From positions 310,001 through 374,000 of the forward strand of contig VSSA01000001.1 in NCBI GenBank assembly GCA_008123405.1: a DNA stretch of 64,000 nt. Direction: 5' to 3'. The notes under the pieces are model-generated. The model searched no databases. It was given only the letters and a program-made list of their open reading frames with translations, and was not told the origin of the DNA. Below, one piece after another: positions 46,366 to 55,093 of this stretch. Made by a program: the position numbers and the translations under genes. The number at the start of each line of letters is the position of its first letter. The stretch's first letter is position 1. This DNA comes from Nocardioides sp. BGMRC 2183. Lineage in GTDB: Bacteria; Actinomycetota; Actinomycetes; Propionibacteriales; Nocardioidaceae.

Positions 46366-47364
46366 ATGGGACTCCTCATCGACATCGTCCAGTGGGCGCT
46401 GGTCGTCCTGGGCGTCATCGGCGCGACCATCGCCCTGGTCAAGGTCTTCCCGAGGATCTGGAAGACCCGGGGCATGGCGCGCTGGCTCTTCGTGGTGGGC
46501 CTGGTGCTGACCGTCGTCTTCGTGGTGCTCGCGGTCTTCGCGCCGCTGATCGCGCCGTACGGATTCGCCGAGAGCCGGGTCGACGGCGTCCGCCTGCCCG
46601 AGCTCGACCCACCCAGCAGCTACTTCCTGCTCGGCACCAACGACATGGCCTTCGACATCTTCTCCCGGGTGGTCTGGGGTGCCCGGACGGCCATGCAGGT
46701 CATCGTGATCTCGGTGCTCTTCTCCGTCGCGTTGGGCGTCCCGCTCGGCCTCCTCGCCGGGTACGTCGGCGGCACGCTCGACCGGATCCTCGTCTTCTTG
46801 ATGGACGCGCTCTATGCGTTCCCCTCGCTGTTGCTGGCGATCGTGATGGCGTTCCTGCTCAACCAGAAGCTCGGCAACGGCATCGTCGCCGCGGCACTGT
46901 CGCTGACCGTCATCTACATCCCGCAGTACTTCCGGGTGGTCCGCAACACCACGGTCTCGGTGCGCGAGTCGACCTACGTGGAGGCGGCACGGGCCCTGGG
47001 TGCGAAGCCGACCACGGTGATGCGCAAGTACCTCTTCGGCAACGTGATCCAGTCCGTGCCGGTGTTGGGCACGTTGAACGCCGCCGACGCGCTCTCCACC
47101 CTGGCCGCCCTGGGCTTCCTCGGCCTCGGCATCCAACCGATGGAGGCCTCCGAGTGGGGCTTCGACCTCAACCGTGCCCTGGACGACGCCCAGGCCGGCA
47201 TCTGGTGGACCGGGCTCTTCCCGGGACTCGCGATCGTCTTGCTGATCACGGGTCTGACCCTGGTCGGCGAGGGGCTGAACGAGACCCTCAACCCCGCGCT
47301 GCGCCGGCGCCGGCTGCTGCCGGTGCGGTTCCCTGCGAAGGAGGCAGCCGATGAGCACGTCTGA
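46366..47364 (+). CDS. Peptide ABC transporter permease (DppC/OppC type)
   Basis: 332 residues, starting 3 nt after the DppB-type gene. The DppC/OppC features are LLGTNDMAFDIFSRVVWGARTAM and the coupling loop YVEAARALGAKPTTVMRKYLFGNV. An extra N-terminal helix (LIDIVQWALVVLGVIGATIALV) precedes the usual topology, making it ~30 residues longer than typical. Confidence 0.94.
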   Translation: MGLLIDIVQWALVVLGVIGATIALVKVFPRIWKTRGMARWLFVVGLVLTVVFVVLAVFAPLIAPYGFAESRVDGVRLPELDPPSSYFLLGTNDMAFDIFSRVVWGARTAMQVIVISVLFSVALGVPLGLLAGYVGGTLDRILVFLMDALYAFPSLLLAIVMAFLLNQKLGNGIVAAALSLTVIYIPQYFRVVRNTTVSVRESTYVEAARALGAKPTTVMRKYLFGNVIQSVPVLGTLNAADALSTLAALGFLGLGIQPMEASEWGFDLNRALDDAQAGIWWTGLFPGLAIVLLITGLTLVGEGLNETLNPALRRRRLLPVRFPAKEAADEHV

Positions 47365-48397
47365 GTCGACGCTCGAAGTCCGCGACCTACGGGTCTGGTA
47401 CGGCAGCGAGCAGGGCTCGGTGCGGGCCGTGGACGGGGTCTCCTTCGACCTGCGCCCCGGCGAGATCCTGGGACTGGTCGGGGAGTCCGGGTGCGGCAAG
47501 TCGACACTCGGACGCGGGCTCCTCGGGCTGCTGCCGCCGGGCGCCGCCCGCGACGGAGAGCTCCGATTCCGAGGAGAGGACCTGCTCAGCCTGCCCCGCA
47601 AGCGGCAGAACGCATTGCGCGGCGGTGACCTCGGGATGATCTTCCAGGAGCCGCTCACCCGGCTGAACCCGCTGATGCGGATCTCCGAGCACTTCACCGA
47701 GGCGCTGCGCACCCACCAGCCCGGCATCCGCAAGGCCGAGATCGAGCGGCGTTCGCTGGAGATGCTGCGCACCATGGGCATCCCGCCGACTCGCTTCCGG
47801 GCCTATCCCCACGAGTTCTCCGGCGGCATGCGTCAGCGGCTGCTGATCGCGCTCACGCTGGTGCTCGAGCCGGCGTTCGTGGTGGCCGACGAGCCCACCA
47901 CGGCACTCGACGTCCTCGTCGAGGCCCAGATCATCCGGATCCTGCACGACCTGCGGCAGGCCGTGGACACCTCGATGCTGCTGATCACCCACAACCTCGG
48001 CATCATCGCCGAGGCGTGCGACCGAGTGGCGGTCATGTACGCCGGCCGGATCGTGGAGATCGGCGATGCCCGCGAGGTGTTCCGCGACCCGCAGCACTCC
48101 TACACCCGGGAGTTGCTGCGCTCCACCATCTCGCTCTCGACGACCGGACTGGAGTTCATCGACGGCGCACCGCCCTCGCTGATCGACCCGCCGCCGGGAT
48201 GTCGGTTCCATCCACGGTGCCCGGACGCGATGGCGATCTGCGCCGACCGGCTGCCGCCCCAGCGCCAACACCCGGCCGCGGCCGAGCACCTGTTCTCCTG
48301 CTGGGCCGCCGAGCAGCGGGACGGCACGGTGCACCTGGACCCGAGTGAGGCCGCCCCGCTGGAACGAGAGGAGCTGGCCGTTGCCGACGAAGCCTGA
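47351..48397 (+). CDS. Peptide ABC transporter ATPase (DppD/OppD type)
   Basis: 348 residues, overlapping the preceding permease by 14 nt. Walker A GESGCGKS at ~40, Q-loop FQEPLTRLNPL, signature FSGGMRQR, Walker B VVADEPTTALD and the C-terminal oligopeptide domain GCRFHPRCPDAMAIC with cysteines that bind an Fe-S cluster in some homologues. It pairs with the DppF-type ATPase. Confidence 0.95.
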   Translation: MSTSESTLEVRDLRVWYGSEQGSVRAVDGVSFDLRPGEILGLVGESGCGKSTLGRGLLGLLPPGAARDGELRFRGEDLLSLPRKRQNALRGGDLGMIFQEPLTRLNPLMRISEHFTEALRTHQPGIRKAEIERRSLEMLRTMGIPPTRFRAYPHEFSGGMRQRLLIALTLVLEPAFVVADEPTTALDVLVEAQIIRILHDLRQAVDTSMLLITHNLGIIAEACDRVAVMYAGRIVEIGDAREVFRDPQHSYTRELLRSTISLSTTGLEFIDGAPPSLIDPPPGCRFHPRCPDAMAICADRLPPQRQHPAAAEHLFSCWAAEQRDGTVHLDPSEAAPLEREELAVADEA

Positions 48398-49745
48398 ACG
48401 CACCGATCCCGACCCGACCTCACCCGCCGGTGAGCATGTCCTCGACGTGCGGGACCTCTCGGTCCACTTCGAACTGCAGGGCAACGCCTTCAGTCGGCTG
48501 CTCGGCCTGCGGCGACGTACCGTGCGTGCCGTCGACGGCATCGACCTCCGGATCGGCCGCGGTGAGGTCGTCGGCCTGGTGGGGGAGTCGGGGAGTGGCA
48601 AGACCACCCTCGGCCGGGCGATGCTCGGGTTGGTTCCCGCCACCGGCGGCGCCATCACCTACCACGGCAAGAGCGGCACCGCGGAGGTCACCGCGATGCG
48701 GGGCGCTGCCCTGCGTCAGCTGCGGACCGATCTCCAGATGGTCTTCCAGGACCCGACCGCGGCGCTGAACCCGTCGATGACGATCGCCGAGGCGGTCGCC
48801 CATCCTCTCGTGATCCACGGTTGGGGCAGCCGCGAGGAGCAGCGCGCCCGCGTGGTGGCGACGCTCGAGCGCGTCGGGCTCTCCCCGGTGGAGAGCTTCC
48901 TCGACAAGTACCCGGCCGATCTCTCCGGTGGTCAGAAGCAACGGGCGGTGATCGCGCGGGCGATCATCTTGGATCCCGAGGTGCTGATCGCGGACGAGCC
49001 GATCTCGATGCTCGACATGTCAGTGCGGGCCAAGATCCTGCAGCTGATGCTGGATCTGAAACGCGACCTCGGTCTGACCTACGTCTACATCACCCACGAC
49101 CTGGCCAGCGCGAAGTACTTCTGCGACCGGATCGCGATCATGTATCTCGGCCGGATCGTGGAGATCGGACCGACCGAGGAGATCTTCGCCAACCCCCGAC
49201 ATCCCTACACGCGGGCGCTGCTCGCCGCGATCCCGGACCCCGATCCGGATCGGAGCATTCCGCGCGACCTGCCGCGTGGGGAGATCCCCGACGCCGCAGA
49301 ACCGCCGTCGGGCTGCTCCTTCCATCCCCGCTGCCCGGTCGCTGTCGCCGAGTGCGGGTGGGAGGCGCGCGACCTCAAGACCCTCGTCGAGAACCACTGG
49401 ACCCGCCGCACCCCGGAGGAGTACGACGCCGAGTCGGCCGTCGTCGGACCGCTGGAGGACCTGGCAGGACCCGATGCGGAGCCCCGGTTGGGTCGAGCAG
49501 GGGCAGGCTCGACGCGCGAGCTGCTGGAGCGGATCCGCTCCGAGGACCCCGACGAGCCGCTGTGGCGCGGTGTCGACGACATCGTCGACGACGGTGACGG
49601 AGTGCGTGTCGACTTCCACCCCGGGATCGATCCCGGGCTACGGGCGGCCGGGGGAGTCCAGGTGGCGTGCCATCTCTACCCGGACGAGGCAGGCGCCTCC
49701 GGCAGCGGCGGCGGCGTGCCTCCGAACGCCGGACAGAGCGCCTGA
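48381..49745 (+). CDS. Peptide ABC transporter ATPase (DppF/OppF type) with a C-terminal insertion
   Basis: 454 residues from a TTG with GAGAGGAG 7 nt upstream, overlapping the DppD-type stop by 17 nt. Walker A GESGSGKT, Q-loop FQDPTAALNPS, signature LSGGQKQR, Walker B LIADEPISMLD. The oligopeptide C-terminal domain begins at SGCSFHPRCPVAVAECG, but its terminal VACHLYP strand comes ~95 residues later than usual; the insertion is acidic and partly helical. The gene's last 70 nt overlap, tail to tail, the nuclease gene on the other strand. Confidence 0.93.
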   Translation: MPTKPERTDPDPTSPAGEHVLDVRDLSVHFELQGNAFSRLLGLRRRTVRAVDGIDLRIGRGEVVGLVGESGSGKTTLGRAMLGLVPATGGAITYHGKSGTAEVTAMRGAALRQLRTDLQMVFQDPTAALNPSMTIAEAVAHPLVIHGWGSREEQRARVVATLERVGLSPVESFLDKYPADLSGGQKQRAVIARAIILDPEVLIADEPISMLDMSVRAKILQLMLDLKRDLGLTYVYITHDLASAKYFCDRIAIMYLGRIVEIGPTEEIFANPRHPYTRALLAAIPDPDPDRSIPRDLPRGEIPDAAEPPSGCSFHPRCPVAVAECGWEARDLKTLVENHWTRRTPEEYDAESAVVGPLEDLAGPDAEPRLGRAGAGSTRELLERIRSEDPDEPLWRGVDDIVDDGDGVRVDFHPGIDPGLRAAGGVQVACHLYPDEAGASGSGGGVPPNAGQSA

Positions 49746-50557
49746 TGGTCGCACCACCGGCACAACGCTCCCGGGCTGGGCAGCCATTCGCCGGTCTCGC
49801 GTGCGAGTGAGATCGCCTCCCAGATCGCCTCCACCTTGCGCTCGGTGGCGACCAGGTCCTGCTCGTCGGGGTCGTAGGAGACGATCTGGCCGTCACCGAG
49901 ATACATCAACTGCAGCCGATGTGGCACCACACCGCGGGTGCGCCACAGCAGCAGCGCATAGAACTTGAGCTGGAACAGCGCGCGCGCCTCGGACCCTTCG
50001 CGGGGGGACCTCCCGCTCTTGTAGTCGACCACCCGGATCGCGCCGTCCGCGGCGAGGTCGACGCGGTCGATGATCCCGCGCAGCACCAGCAGCGAGTCCG
50101 TCATCGACTCCAGATAGAGCTCCCGATCGGCCGGCTCCAGCCGCCGCGGATCCTCCAGCGCGAAATAGCGTTCCAACGCCGCCCGGCAGGAGGCCAGCCA
50201 CGCGGCCAACGCGGTCTCATCCGCGATCCCGTCCCGCTCGAAGAGCGTCGTCAGCTCGGGCTCCTCCTCCACCAGGACCTTCCAGGCGGGTTCGAGCATC
50301 GCCGCGGCAGTCACGGGCGTGCGCTCCTCAGGTGGGCGGTCGAAGAGGTCCTCGAGCACCTTGTGCACCAGTGTGCCGCGGGCCGCATCCACCGATGGAC
50401 GCTCGGGCAGGCGGTCGACCGTGCGGAACCTGTAGAGAAGTGGACAGCTCACGAAGTCGCCGGCCCGCGACGGCGAGAGCGAGCCGACCGCCTCGGGCCA
50501 GCGCTCGCGGAAGGGCTCCACACCGCCGTCCGGCGGCGGGGCGAGCTCGGTGTCCAT
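49676..50557 (-). CDS. RecB-family PD-(D/E)XK exonuclease with Fe-S cysteines
   Basis: 293 residues. Nuclease core: SPSRAGDFVSCPLLYRFR at the N-terminus, GTLVHKVLEDLF, LRGIIDRVDLAADGAIRVVDYKSGR with the catalytic D-x(n)-D-x-K, and Q-motif-like LFQLKFYALL. The first Cys (SCPLLY) plus CRWCDHQALCP at the C-terminus match the four-cysteine 4Fe4S staple of AddB/RecB-type and Cas4-like nucleases. Widespread as a standalone gene in actinobacteria upstream of the proteasome locus; presumably DNA repair. Confidence 0.88.
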   Translation of the reverse strand: MDTELAPPPDGGVEPFRERWPEAVGSLSPSRAGDFVSCPLLYRFRTVDRLPERPSVDAARGTLVHKVLEDLFDRPPEERTPVTAAAMLEPAWKVLVEEEPELTTLFERDGIADETALAAWLASCRAALERYFALEDPRRLEPADRELYLESMTDSLLVLRGIIDRVDLAADGAIRVVDYKSGRSPREGSEARALFQLKFYALLLWRTRGVVPHRLQLMYLGDGQIVSYDPDEQDLVATERKVEAIWEAISLARETGEWLPSPGALCRWCDHQALCPAFGGTPPPLPEAPASSG

Positions 50558-50607
50558 GAGCTGCACGGTAGGCGAGGGCACCGACACTTCGACCTCGGCC
50601 CGCCGGA

Positions 50608-50613
50608 TAGCCT
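50608..50613 (+). promoter_or_regulatory. -10 box of a leaderless promoter (site-2 protease)
   Basis: TAGCCT lies 7 nt before the GTG at 50621. Confidence 0.5.
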
Positions 50614-50620
50614 CGTGGGT

Positions 50621-51763
50621 GTGTCTGACTCCGCGCCGTCCTCGCGCCCTCCGGTGCCGCGCGGAATGTTCCGCGTCGGGTCGATCGCGGGCAGCGACGT
50701 GCTGGTGTCCAGCACCTGGTTCCTGGTCGCAGGCCTGATCGCCTTCCTGATGGCACCCCGCGTCGAGCAGATCGAGCCCGGCCTCGGACCGATGAAGTAC
50801 GTCGTCGGCGTGCTCTTCGCCGTCGTGCTCTACGGCGCGATCCTGCTGCACGAGGCCTCCCACGCGGTGGTCGCTCGGAGGTTCGGTTTCCGGATCCGGT
50901 CGATCACCCTCCACTTCCTCGGCGGCGCCACCGAGATCGACGGCGAGGCGAGGCGACCCAGCCAGGAGTTCTGGATCGCCGTGGTCGGCCCGGTGACCTC
51001 GTTGGCGGTCGGTGGGGCCGCGCTGGCGCTCTGGTTCGTGACACCCGAGGGTCTGCTGCTGCTGATGGTGGAAGGTCTGGCCGGGACGAACCTGCTGATC
51101 GGACTGCTCAACCTGGTCCCCGGTCTTCCGCTCGACGGCGGTCGGGTGCTCAAGGCCGGCGTGTGGGCGATCTCCGGCACCGCCCACACCGGCAGCCTCG
51201 TCGCCGGGTGGTCCGGCCGGGTGCTCGCGGTGGGGGTCGCCGCCTGGTCGGTCACCCTGGCCCAGGGCGTCGAGACGGGCGCCGGCACGATCAGCCCGCT
51301 GCTCGGGGCGATCGTGGCGATCTTCTTGTGGATGGGCGCCTCCCAGGCACTGCGGGTGGCGAAGGTGAAGGAGCGCCTGGGTCGGATCGTCGCCGGGGAC
51401 CTCGCCCGGCGAACCCTCGCCGTACCGGAGGACCTGGCGCTCGCCGAGGCACTGCGCCGGGCGAGGGAGGTGTCTGCCCGCAGTCTGGTCACCGTCACCC
51501 CGGAGGGGCGGCCGGTCGGTGTGGTCGACGAACGGGCGGCGCGTGCGGTTCCCGAGCAGCGCGCGCCGTGGCTGCCGGTCTCCGGTGTCGCCCGGACCCT
51601 GACCCCGGGCCTGACCCTGCCGGTGGACACGTCGGGGGAGGAGCTGATCGACGCGCTGCGCACCCACCCCGCCTCGGAGTACGTGCTGCTCGACGCGCAG
51701 GGGGCGGTCGCCGGGGTCCTCGCCGCTGCCGACCTGGTGCGGGTCGTCCAGGCGCGCCGCTGA
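50621..51763 (+). CDS. M50 site-2 protease with CBS domains
   Basis: 380 residues from a GTG chosen by its leaderless -10 box. Several membrane helices; zinc motif HEASH within ILLHEASHAVVARR (about residue 78) and the second zinc site LPLDGGRVLKAG, both intact. The C-terminal ~130 residues form a CBS pair (ARSLVTVTPEGRPVGVVDE ... EYVLLDAQGAVAGVLAA) that may sense adenine nucleotides. It cleaves membrane substrates such as anti-sigma factors in other bacteria; the substrate here is unknown. Upstream of trmI, as in many actinobacteria. Confidence 0.9.
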   Translation: MSDSAPSSRPPVPRGMFRVGSIAGSDVLVSSTWFLVAGLIAFLMAPRVEQIEPGLGPMKYVVGVLFAVVLYGAILLHEASHAVVARRFGFRIRSITLHFLGGATEIDGEARRPSQEFWIAVVGPVTSLAVGGAALALWFVTPEGLLLLMVEGLAGTNLLIGLLNLVPGLPLDGGRVLKAGVWAISGTAHTGSLVAGWSGRVLAVGVAAWSVTLAQGVETGAGTISPLLGAIVAIFLWMGASQALRVAKVKERLGRIVAGDLARRTLAVPEDLALAEALRRAREVSARSLVTVTPEGRPVGVVDERAARAVPEQRAPWLPVSGVARTLTPGLTLPVDTSGEELIDALRTHPASEYVLLDAQGAVAGVLAAADLVRVVQARR

Positions 51764-51811
51764 CGGCCCTGCGCACGGCGGCCGGAATCGGCCGATGCTC
51801 GCAACGACGGA

Positions 51812-51817
51812 TAGATT
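51812..51817 (+). promoter_or_regulatory. -10 box of a leaderless promoter (trmI)
   Basis: TAGATT lies 6 nt before the GTG at 51824. Confidence 0.6.
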
Positions 51818-51823
51818 GCGCCG

Positions 51824-52810
51824 GTGACGAACGGCTCCGACGACAGTTTCCGCGCCCCCCAGAGCAGCCCGAGTGGCGACGTACCGCCGCAGGCATGGTC
51901 CGGCGTCCACCGCGGCCCGCTCCGCGTCGGTGAATGGGTCCGCCTCGTCGACGGCAAGGGCCGCAAGCACAACTTCGAGCTGGTGGCCGGCAAGCGCTTC
52001 TTCTCCAACAAGGGCCACCTGGACCACGACACGTTGATCGGGCGGGAAGAGGGCTTCACCGTCACCTCCTCCGCCGGCGGGGAGTATCTGGTCTTCCGCC
52101 CGCTGCTCTCCGAGTACGTGGTCTCCATGCCCCGCGGCGCCGCGGTGGTCTATCCCAAGGACGCTGCACAGATCGTGGCGATGGCCGACATCTTCCCGGG
52201 CGCCCACGTGGTCGAGGCGGGCGTCGGCTCCGGCGCGTTGACCTGCTCCCTGCTCCGCGCGGTGGGGCCCTACGGCCGGGTCTCCTCCTTCGAGCGTCGT
52301 GAGGAGTTCGCCGACGTCGCCCGCCGCAACGTCGCCCAGTTCTTCGGCGCCCCCGAGGGCGAGACCCACCCCGCCTGGTCGCTCACCCTCGGCGACCTGG
52401 CCGAGGAGCTGCCCACCACCGGTGAGCGCTGCGACCGGATCATCCTCGACATGCTGGCCCCCTGGGAGTGCCTCGACGCCGCCGCCGACGCGCTCCTGCC
52501 CGGCGGCATCCTCTGCGCGTACGTCGCCACCACGACGCAGCTGTCCCGGTTCGTGGAGACGGTCCGCGTGCACGGCGGCTTCACCGAGCCGCAGGCCTGG
52601 GAGTCGCTGGTCCGCGACTGGCACGTCGAGGGCCTCGCGGTCCGGCCCGGCCACAAGATGATCGGCCACACCGCCTTCCTGGTCACTGCCCGCCGGATGG
52701 CTCCCGGCGAGCGGGCCCCGCTGAAGAAGCGTCGGCCCGCCCCCGGCGCCTACGGTCCCGACTACGCCGGGCCGCGCCCGGCCGGCGTACCGGAGACGCC
52801 TGCGGAGTAG
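51824..52810 (+). CDS. trmI: tRNA (adenine-58-N1)-methyltransferase
   Basis: 328 residues from a leaderless GTG. After a ~25-residue disordered start comes the TrmI fold: GRKHNFELVAGKRFFSNKG, YPKDAAQIVAMADIFPGAHVVEAGVGSG with the S-adenosylmethionine-binding glycine motif, then FERREEFADVARRNV and ILDMLAPWE. It makes m1A58 in the T-loop of tRNAs as a homotetramer. The position just before the proteasome ATPase gene is conserved in actinobacteria. Confidence 0.93.
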   Translation: MTNGSDDSFRAPQSSPSGDVPPQAWSGVHRGPLRVGEWVRLVDGKGRKHNFELVAGKRFFSNKGHLDHDTLIGREEGFTVTSSAGGEYLVFRPLLSEYVVSMPRGAAVVYPKDAAQIVAMADIFPGAHVVEAGVGSGALTCSLLRAVGPYGRVSSFERREEFADVARRNVAQFFGAPEGETHPAWSLTLGDLAEELPTTGERCDRIILDMLAPWECLDAAADALLPGGILCAYVATTTQLSRFVETVRVHGGFTEPQAWESLVRDWHVEGLAVRPGHKMIGHTAFLVTARRMAPGERAPLKKRRPAPGAYGPDYAGPRPAGVPETPAE

Positions 52811-52903
52811 CCGCCGGGACGGGAGCACCGCCCTGCACCACACCGAAACAGGATCGTGACGCGCCGACCACGAGATCGCGACCCGCGGCCACACCCGGCC
52901 GAG

Positions 52904-52909
52904 TAGGGT
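52904..52909 (+). promoter_or_regulatory. Probable -10 box of the arc promoter
   Basis: TAGGGT; transcription from about 52916 would give a ~20-nt leader with AGGAGG before the ATG at 52937. Confidence 0.5.
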
Positions 52910-52936
52910 CGGAATCGTCTGAGGAGGTGTTGGGCG

Positions 52937-54709
52937 ATGTCGACCACAGGTGAAGGCAGCACAGCAGGCAGGCACGGCCGGGACGGGATGTCGCGGGAGG
53001 AGCTCTCCGAGCAGATGGGCTACCTGGAAGGCGAGGTCGACGAGCTCCGTCGCCGGCTTCAGGACGCCCCCGGTCCGGGCGCCCGTTCCGTGGAGCTGCG
53101 GCTCGCCGAGGCCCAGCGCTCGTTGGCTGCGGTGACCGCACAGAACGAGCGGCTCGCCTCCACGCTGCGCGAGGCGCGCGACCAGATCATGAAGCTCAAG
53201 GAGGAGGTCGACCGGCTCGCCCAGCCTCCGGCAGGCTTCGGCACCTTCCTGGGCCGCAACGACGACGACACGGTCGATGTCTTCACCGGGGGCCGCAAGC
53301 TGCGGGTGACGGTGAGCCCGAACGTCGAGCTCGACGACCTGCGCCGCGGCCAGGAGGTGATGCTCAACGAGGCGCTCAACGTGGTCGCGGCGTTCGACTA
53401 CGAGAGCGTCGGCGAGGTGGTGATGCTCAAGGAGGTGCTCGCCGACGCCGAGCGGGTCCTGGTCATCGCCGGTGCCGACGAGGAGAAGGTGGTCCGTCTC
53501 GCCGAGCCGCTGCTGGGGGAGACCCTGCGCGCCGGCGACTCGCTGCTGCTCGACTCCCGAGCCGGCTATGTCTACGAGAAGGTCCCGAAGTCCGAGGTCG
53601 AGGAGCTCGTCCTCGAAGAGGTCCCCGACATCGCCTATGAGTCGATCGGCGGTCTGGGCAACCAGATCGAGATGATCCAGGACGCCGTCGAGCTGCCCTA
53701 CCTCTATCCCGAGCTGTTCGACGAGCACGAGCTGAAGCCGCCGAAGGGCATCCTGCTCTACGGCCCCCCCGGATGCGGCAAGACGCTGATCGCCAAGGCG
53801 GTGGCCAACAGCCTGGCGAAGAAGGTGGCCGCCAAGACCGGCACCGAGGGGAAGTCCTACTTCCTCAACATCAAGGGCCCCGAGCTGCTCAACAAGTACG
53901 TCGGCGAGACCGAGCGCCACATCCGCCTGGTGTTCCAGCGGGCCCGGGAGAAGGCCAGCATGGGCACGCCCGTGATCGTCTTCTTCGACGAGATGGACTC
54001 CTTGTTCCGGACCCGCGGCTCGGGCGTCTCCTCCGACGTGGAGAACACCATCGTGCCGCAGCTGCTCAGCGAGATCGACGGCGTGGAGACGCTCGAGAAC
54101 GTGCTGGTCATCGGCGCCTCCAACCGAGAGGACATGATCGACCCTGCGATCCTGCGGCCCGGCCGCCTGGACGTGAAGATCAAGATCGAGCGTCCCGACG
54201 CAGAGTCGGCCCGCGACATCTTCAGCAAGTACCTCACCGCGCGCCTTCCGCTGCACACCGACGATCTCGCCGAGTTCTCCGGCGACCGCGACGCCTGCAC
54301 GGCCGGGATGATCCGGGCGACCGTGGAGCGGATGTACGCCGAGACCGAGGAGAACAGGTTCCTCGAGGTGACCTACGCCAACGGCGACAAGGAGGTCCTC
54401 TACTTCAAGGACTTCAACTCCGGCGCGATGATCCAGAACATCGTCGACCGTGCCAAGAAGATGGCGATCAAGGACTTCATCGACCACGAACAGAAGGGCC
54501 TTCGCGTCTCGCACCTGCTCCAGGCGTGCGTGGACGAGTTCAAGGAGAACGAGGACCTGCCCAACACCACCAACCCCGACGACTGGGCACGGATCTCGGG
54601 CAAGAAGGGTGAGCGGATCGTGTTCATCCGTACTCTGGTCACCGGGAAGCAGGGCACCGAGCCCGGGCGCTCGATCGACACCGTGTCGGACACCGGCCAG
54701 TACCTGTGA
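52937..54709 (+). CDS. arc: Proteasome-associated AAA ATPase (Arc/Mpa)
   Basis: 590 residues. Residues ~20-95 form the Pup-binding coiled coil ([17 protein letters not shown]), followed by two OB-fold rings (~100-240) and an AAA domain: Walker A GPPGCGKT at 276-283, Walker [10 protein letters not shown] at 346-354, arginine-finger region [10 protein letters not shown]. The last residues are QYL, the gate-opening tail that docks into PrcA pockets. It unfolds pupylated proteins and threads them into PrcBA. AGGAGG precedes the ATG. Confidence 0.97.
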   Translation: MSTTGEGSTAGRHGRDGMSREELSEQMGYLEGEVDELRRRLQDAPGPGARSVELRLAEAQRSLAAVTAQNERLASTLREARDQIMKLKEEVDRLAQPPAGFGTFLGRNDDDTVDVFTGGRKLRVTVSPNVELDDLRRGQEVMLNEALNVVAAFDYESVGEVVMLKEVLADAERVLVIAGADEEKVVRLAEPLLGETLRAGDSLLLDSRAGYVYEKVPKSEVEELVLEEVPDIAYESIGGLGNQIEMIQDAVELPYLYPELFDEHELKPPKGILLYGPPGCGKTLIAKAVANSLAKKVAAKTGTEGKSYFLNIKGPELLNKYVGETERHIRLVFQRAREKASMGTPVIVFFDEMDSLFRTRGSGVSSDVENTIVPQLLSEIDGVETLENVLVIGASNREDMIDPAILRPGRLDVKIKIERPDAESARDIFSKYLTARLPLHTDDLAEFSGDRDACTAGMIRATVERMYAETEENRFLEVTYANGDKEVLYFKDFNSGAMIQNIVDRAKKMAIKDFIDHEQKGLRVSHLLQACVDEFKENEDLPNTTNPDDWARISGKKGERIVFIRTLVTGKQGTEPGRSIDTVSDTGQYL

Positions 54710-54771
54710 CCTGATTGAATCGAGATAGGCGCGGACACTCGGTCCCGCAACCGACCACTGGAGGATTCCCC

Positions 54772-54846
54772 ATGAAGAAGGTTCTGCTCATCGCCCTCGT
54801 TGCCGGCCTGGGTGCCCTGGCGTTCAAGGTCGCGAAGAACCGCTGA
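54772..54846 (+). CDS. 24-residue membrane peptide
   Basis: A short gene, MKKVLLIALVAGLGALAFK ending VAKNR, with GGAGG 7 nt before the ATG. It is a single hydrophobic helix between basic ends, so a small membrane protein is likely. The N-terminus resembles the DLW-39 small proteins of actinobacteria, but the tail that names that family is missing. It lies 62 nt after arc and is followed at once by a strong terminator, so it would be the last gene of the arc transcript. Confidence 0.6.
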   Translation: MKKVLLIALVAGLGALAFKVAKNR

Positions 54847-54867
54847 GCCTCACCTCAGCCAGCACGT

Positions 54868-54899
54868 GGGCGGCGGGTCGGATCTCCGACCCGCCGCCC
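54868..54899 (+). terminator. Terminator of the arc transcript
   Basis: GGGCGGCGGGTCGG (54868-54881) pairs perfectly with CCGACCCGCCGCCC (54886-54899) around ATCT. Confidence 0.8.
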
Positions 54900-54921
54900 G
54901 CTGTCGTTGTTCGGTTGACGG

Positions 54922-55084
54922 CTAGACGAGCAAGTCCAAGGGGTCGCGCGCTGCGCGACGCTCAGCATCCGCGCTGCCTGCGTTGCCGACACTCGACAGA
55001 CCCCGGTCTGCCTTCGCGCCGGCACCTTGGCAGCGCGGCGCCGAGCGCCGCTCGCTTGCACGCCCCTTGGACTTGCTCGTCTAG
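54922..55084. repeat. 163-bp near-palindromic element (MITE-like)
   Basis: The outer 22 bp are a perfect inverted repeat (54922-54943 and 55063-55084), CTAGACGAGCAAGTCCAAGG on the left. Inside, both ~80-bp arms remain complementary with mismatches (CCGCGCTGCC occurs in both orientations) up to a centre CAGACC-CC-GGTCTG at 54997-55010. Ends are CTAG, compatible with a TA target duplication. No coding sequence. It fills the gap between the arc terminator and dop. Confidence 0.85.
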
Positions 55085-55087
55085 GCT
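55082..55087 (+). promoter_or_regulatory. -10 box of the leaderless dop promoter, half inside the palindrome
   Basis: TAGGCT lies 6 nt before the dop ATG. Its first three bases are the end of the 163-bp element, which would also supply the -35 region. Confidence 0.6.
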
Positions 55088-55093
55088 CGACCC

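Noticed and set aside
49676-54514. 1612-codon minus-strand open frame across the protease, trmI and arc
   Set aside because: Only its last 293 codons (49676-50557) encode a recognisable protein; the rest is antisense shadow of conserved plus-strand genes.
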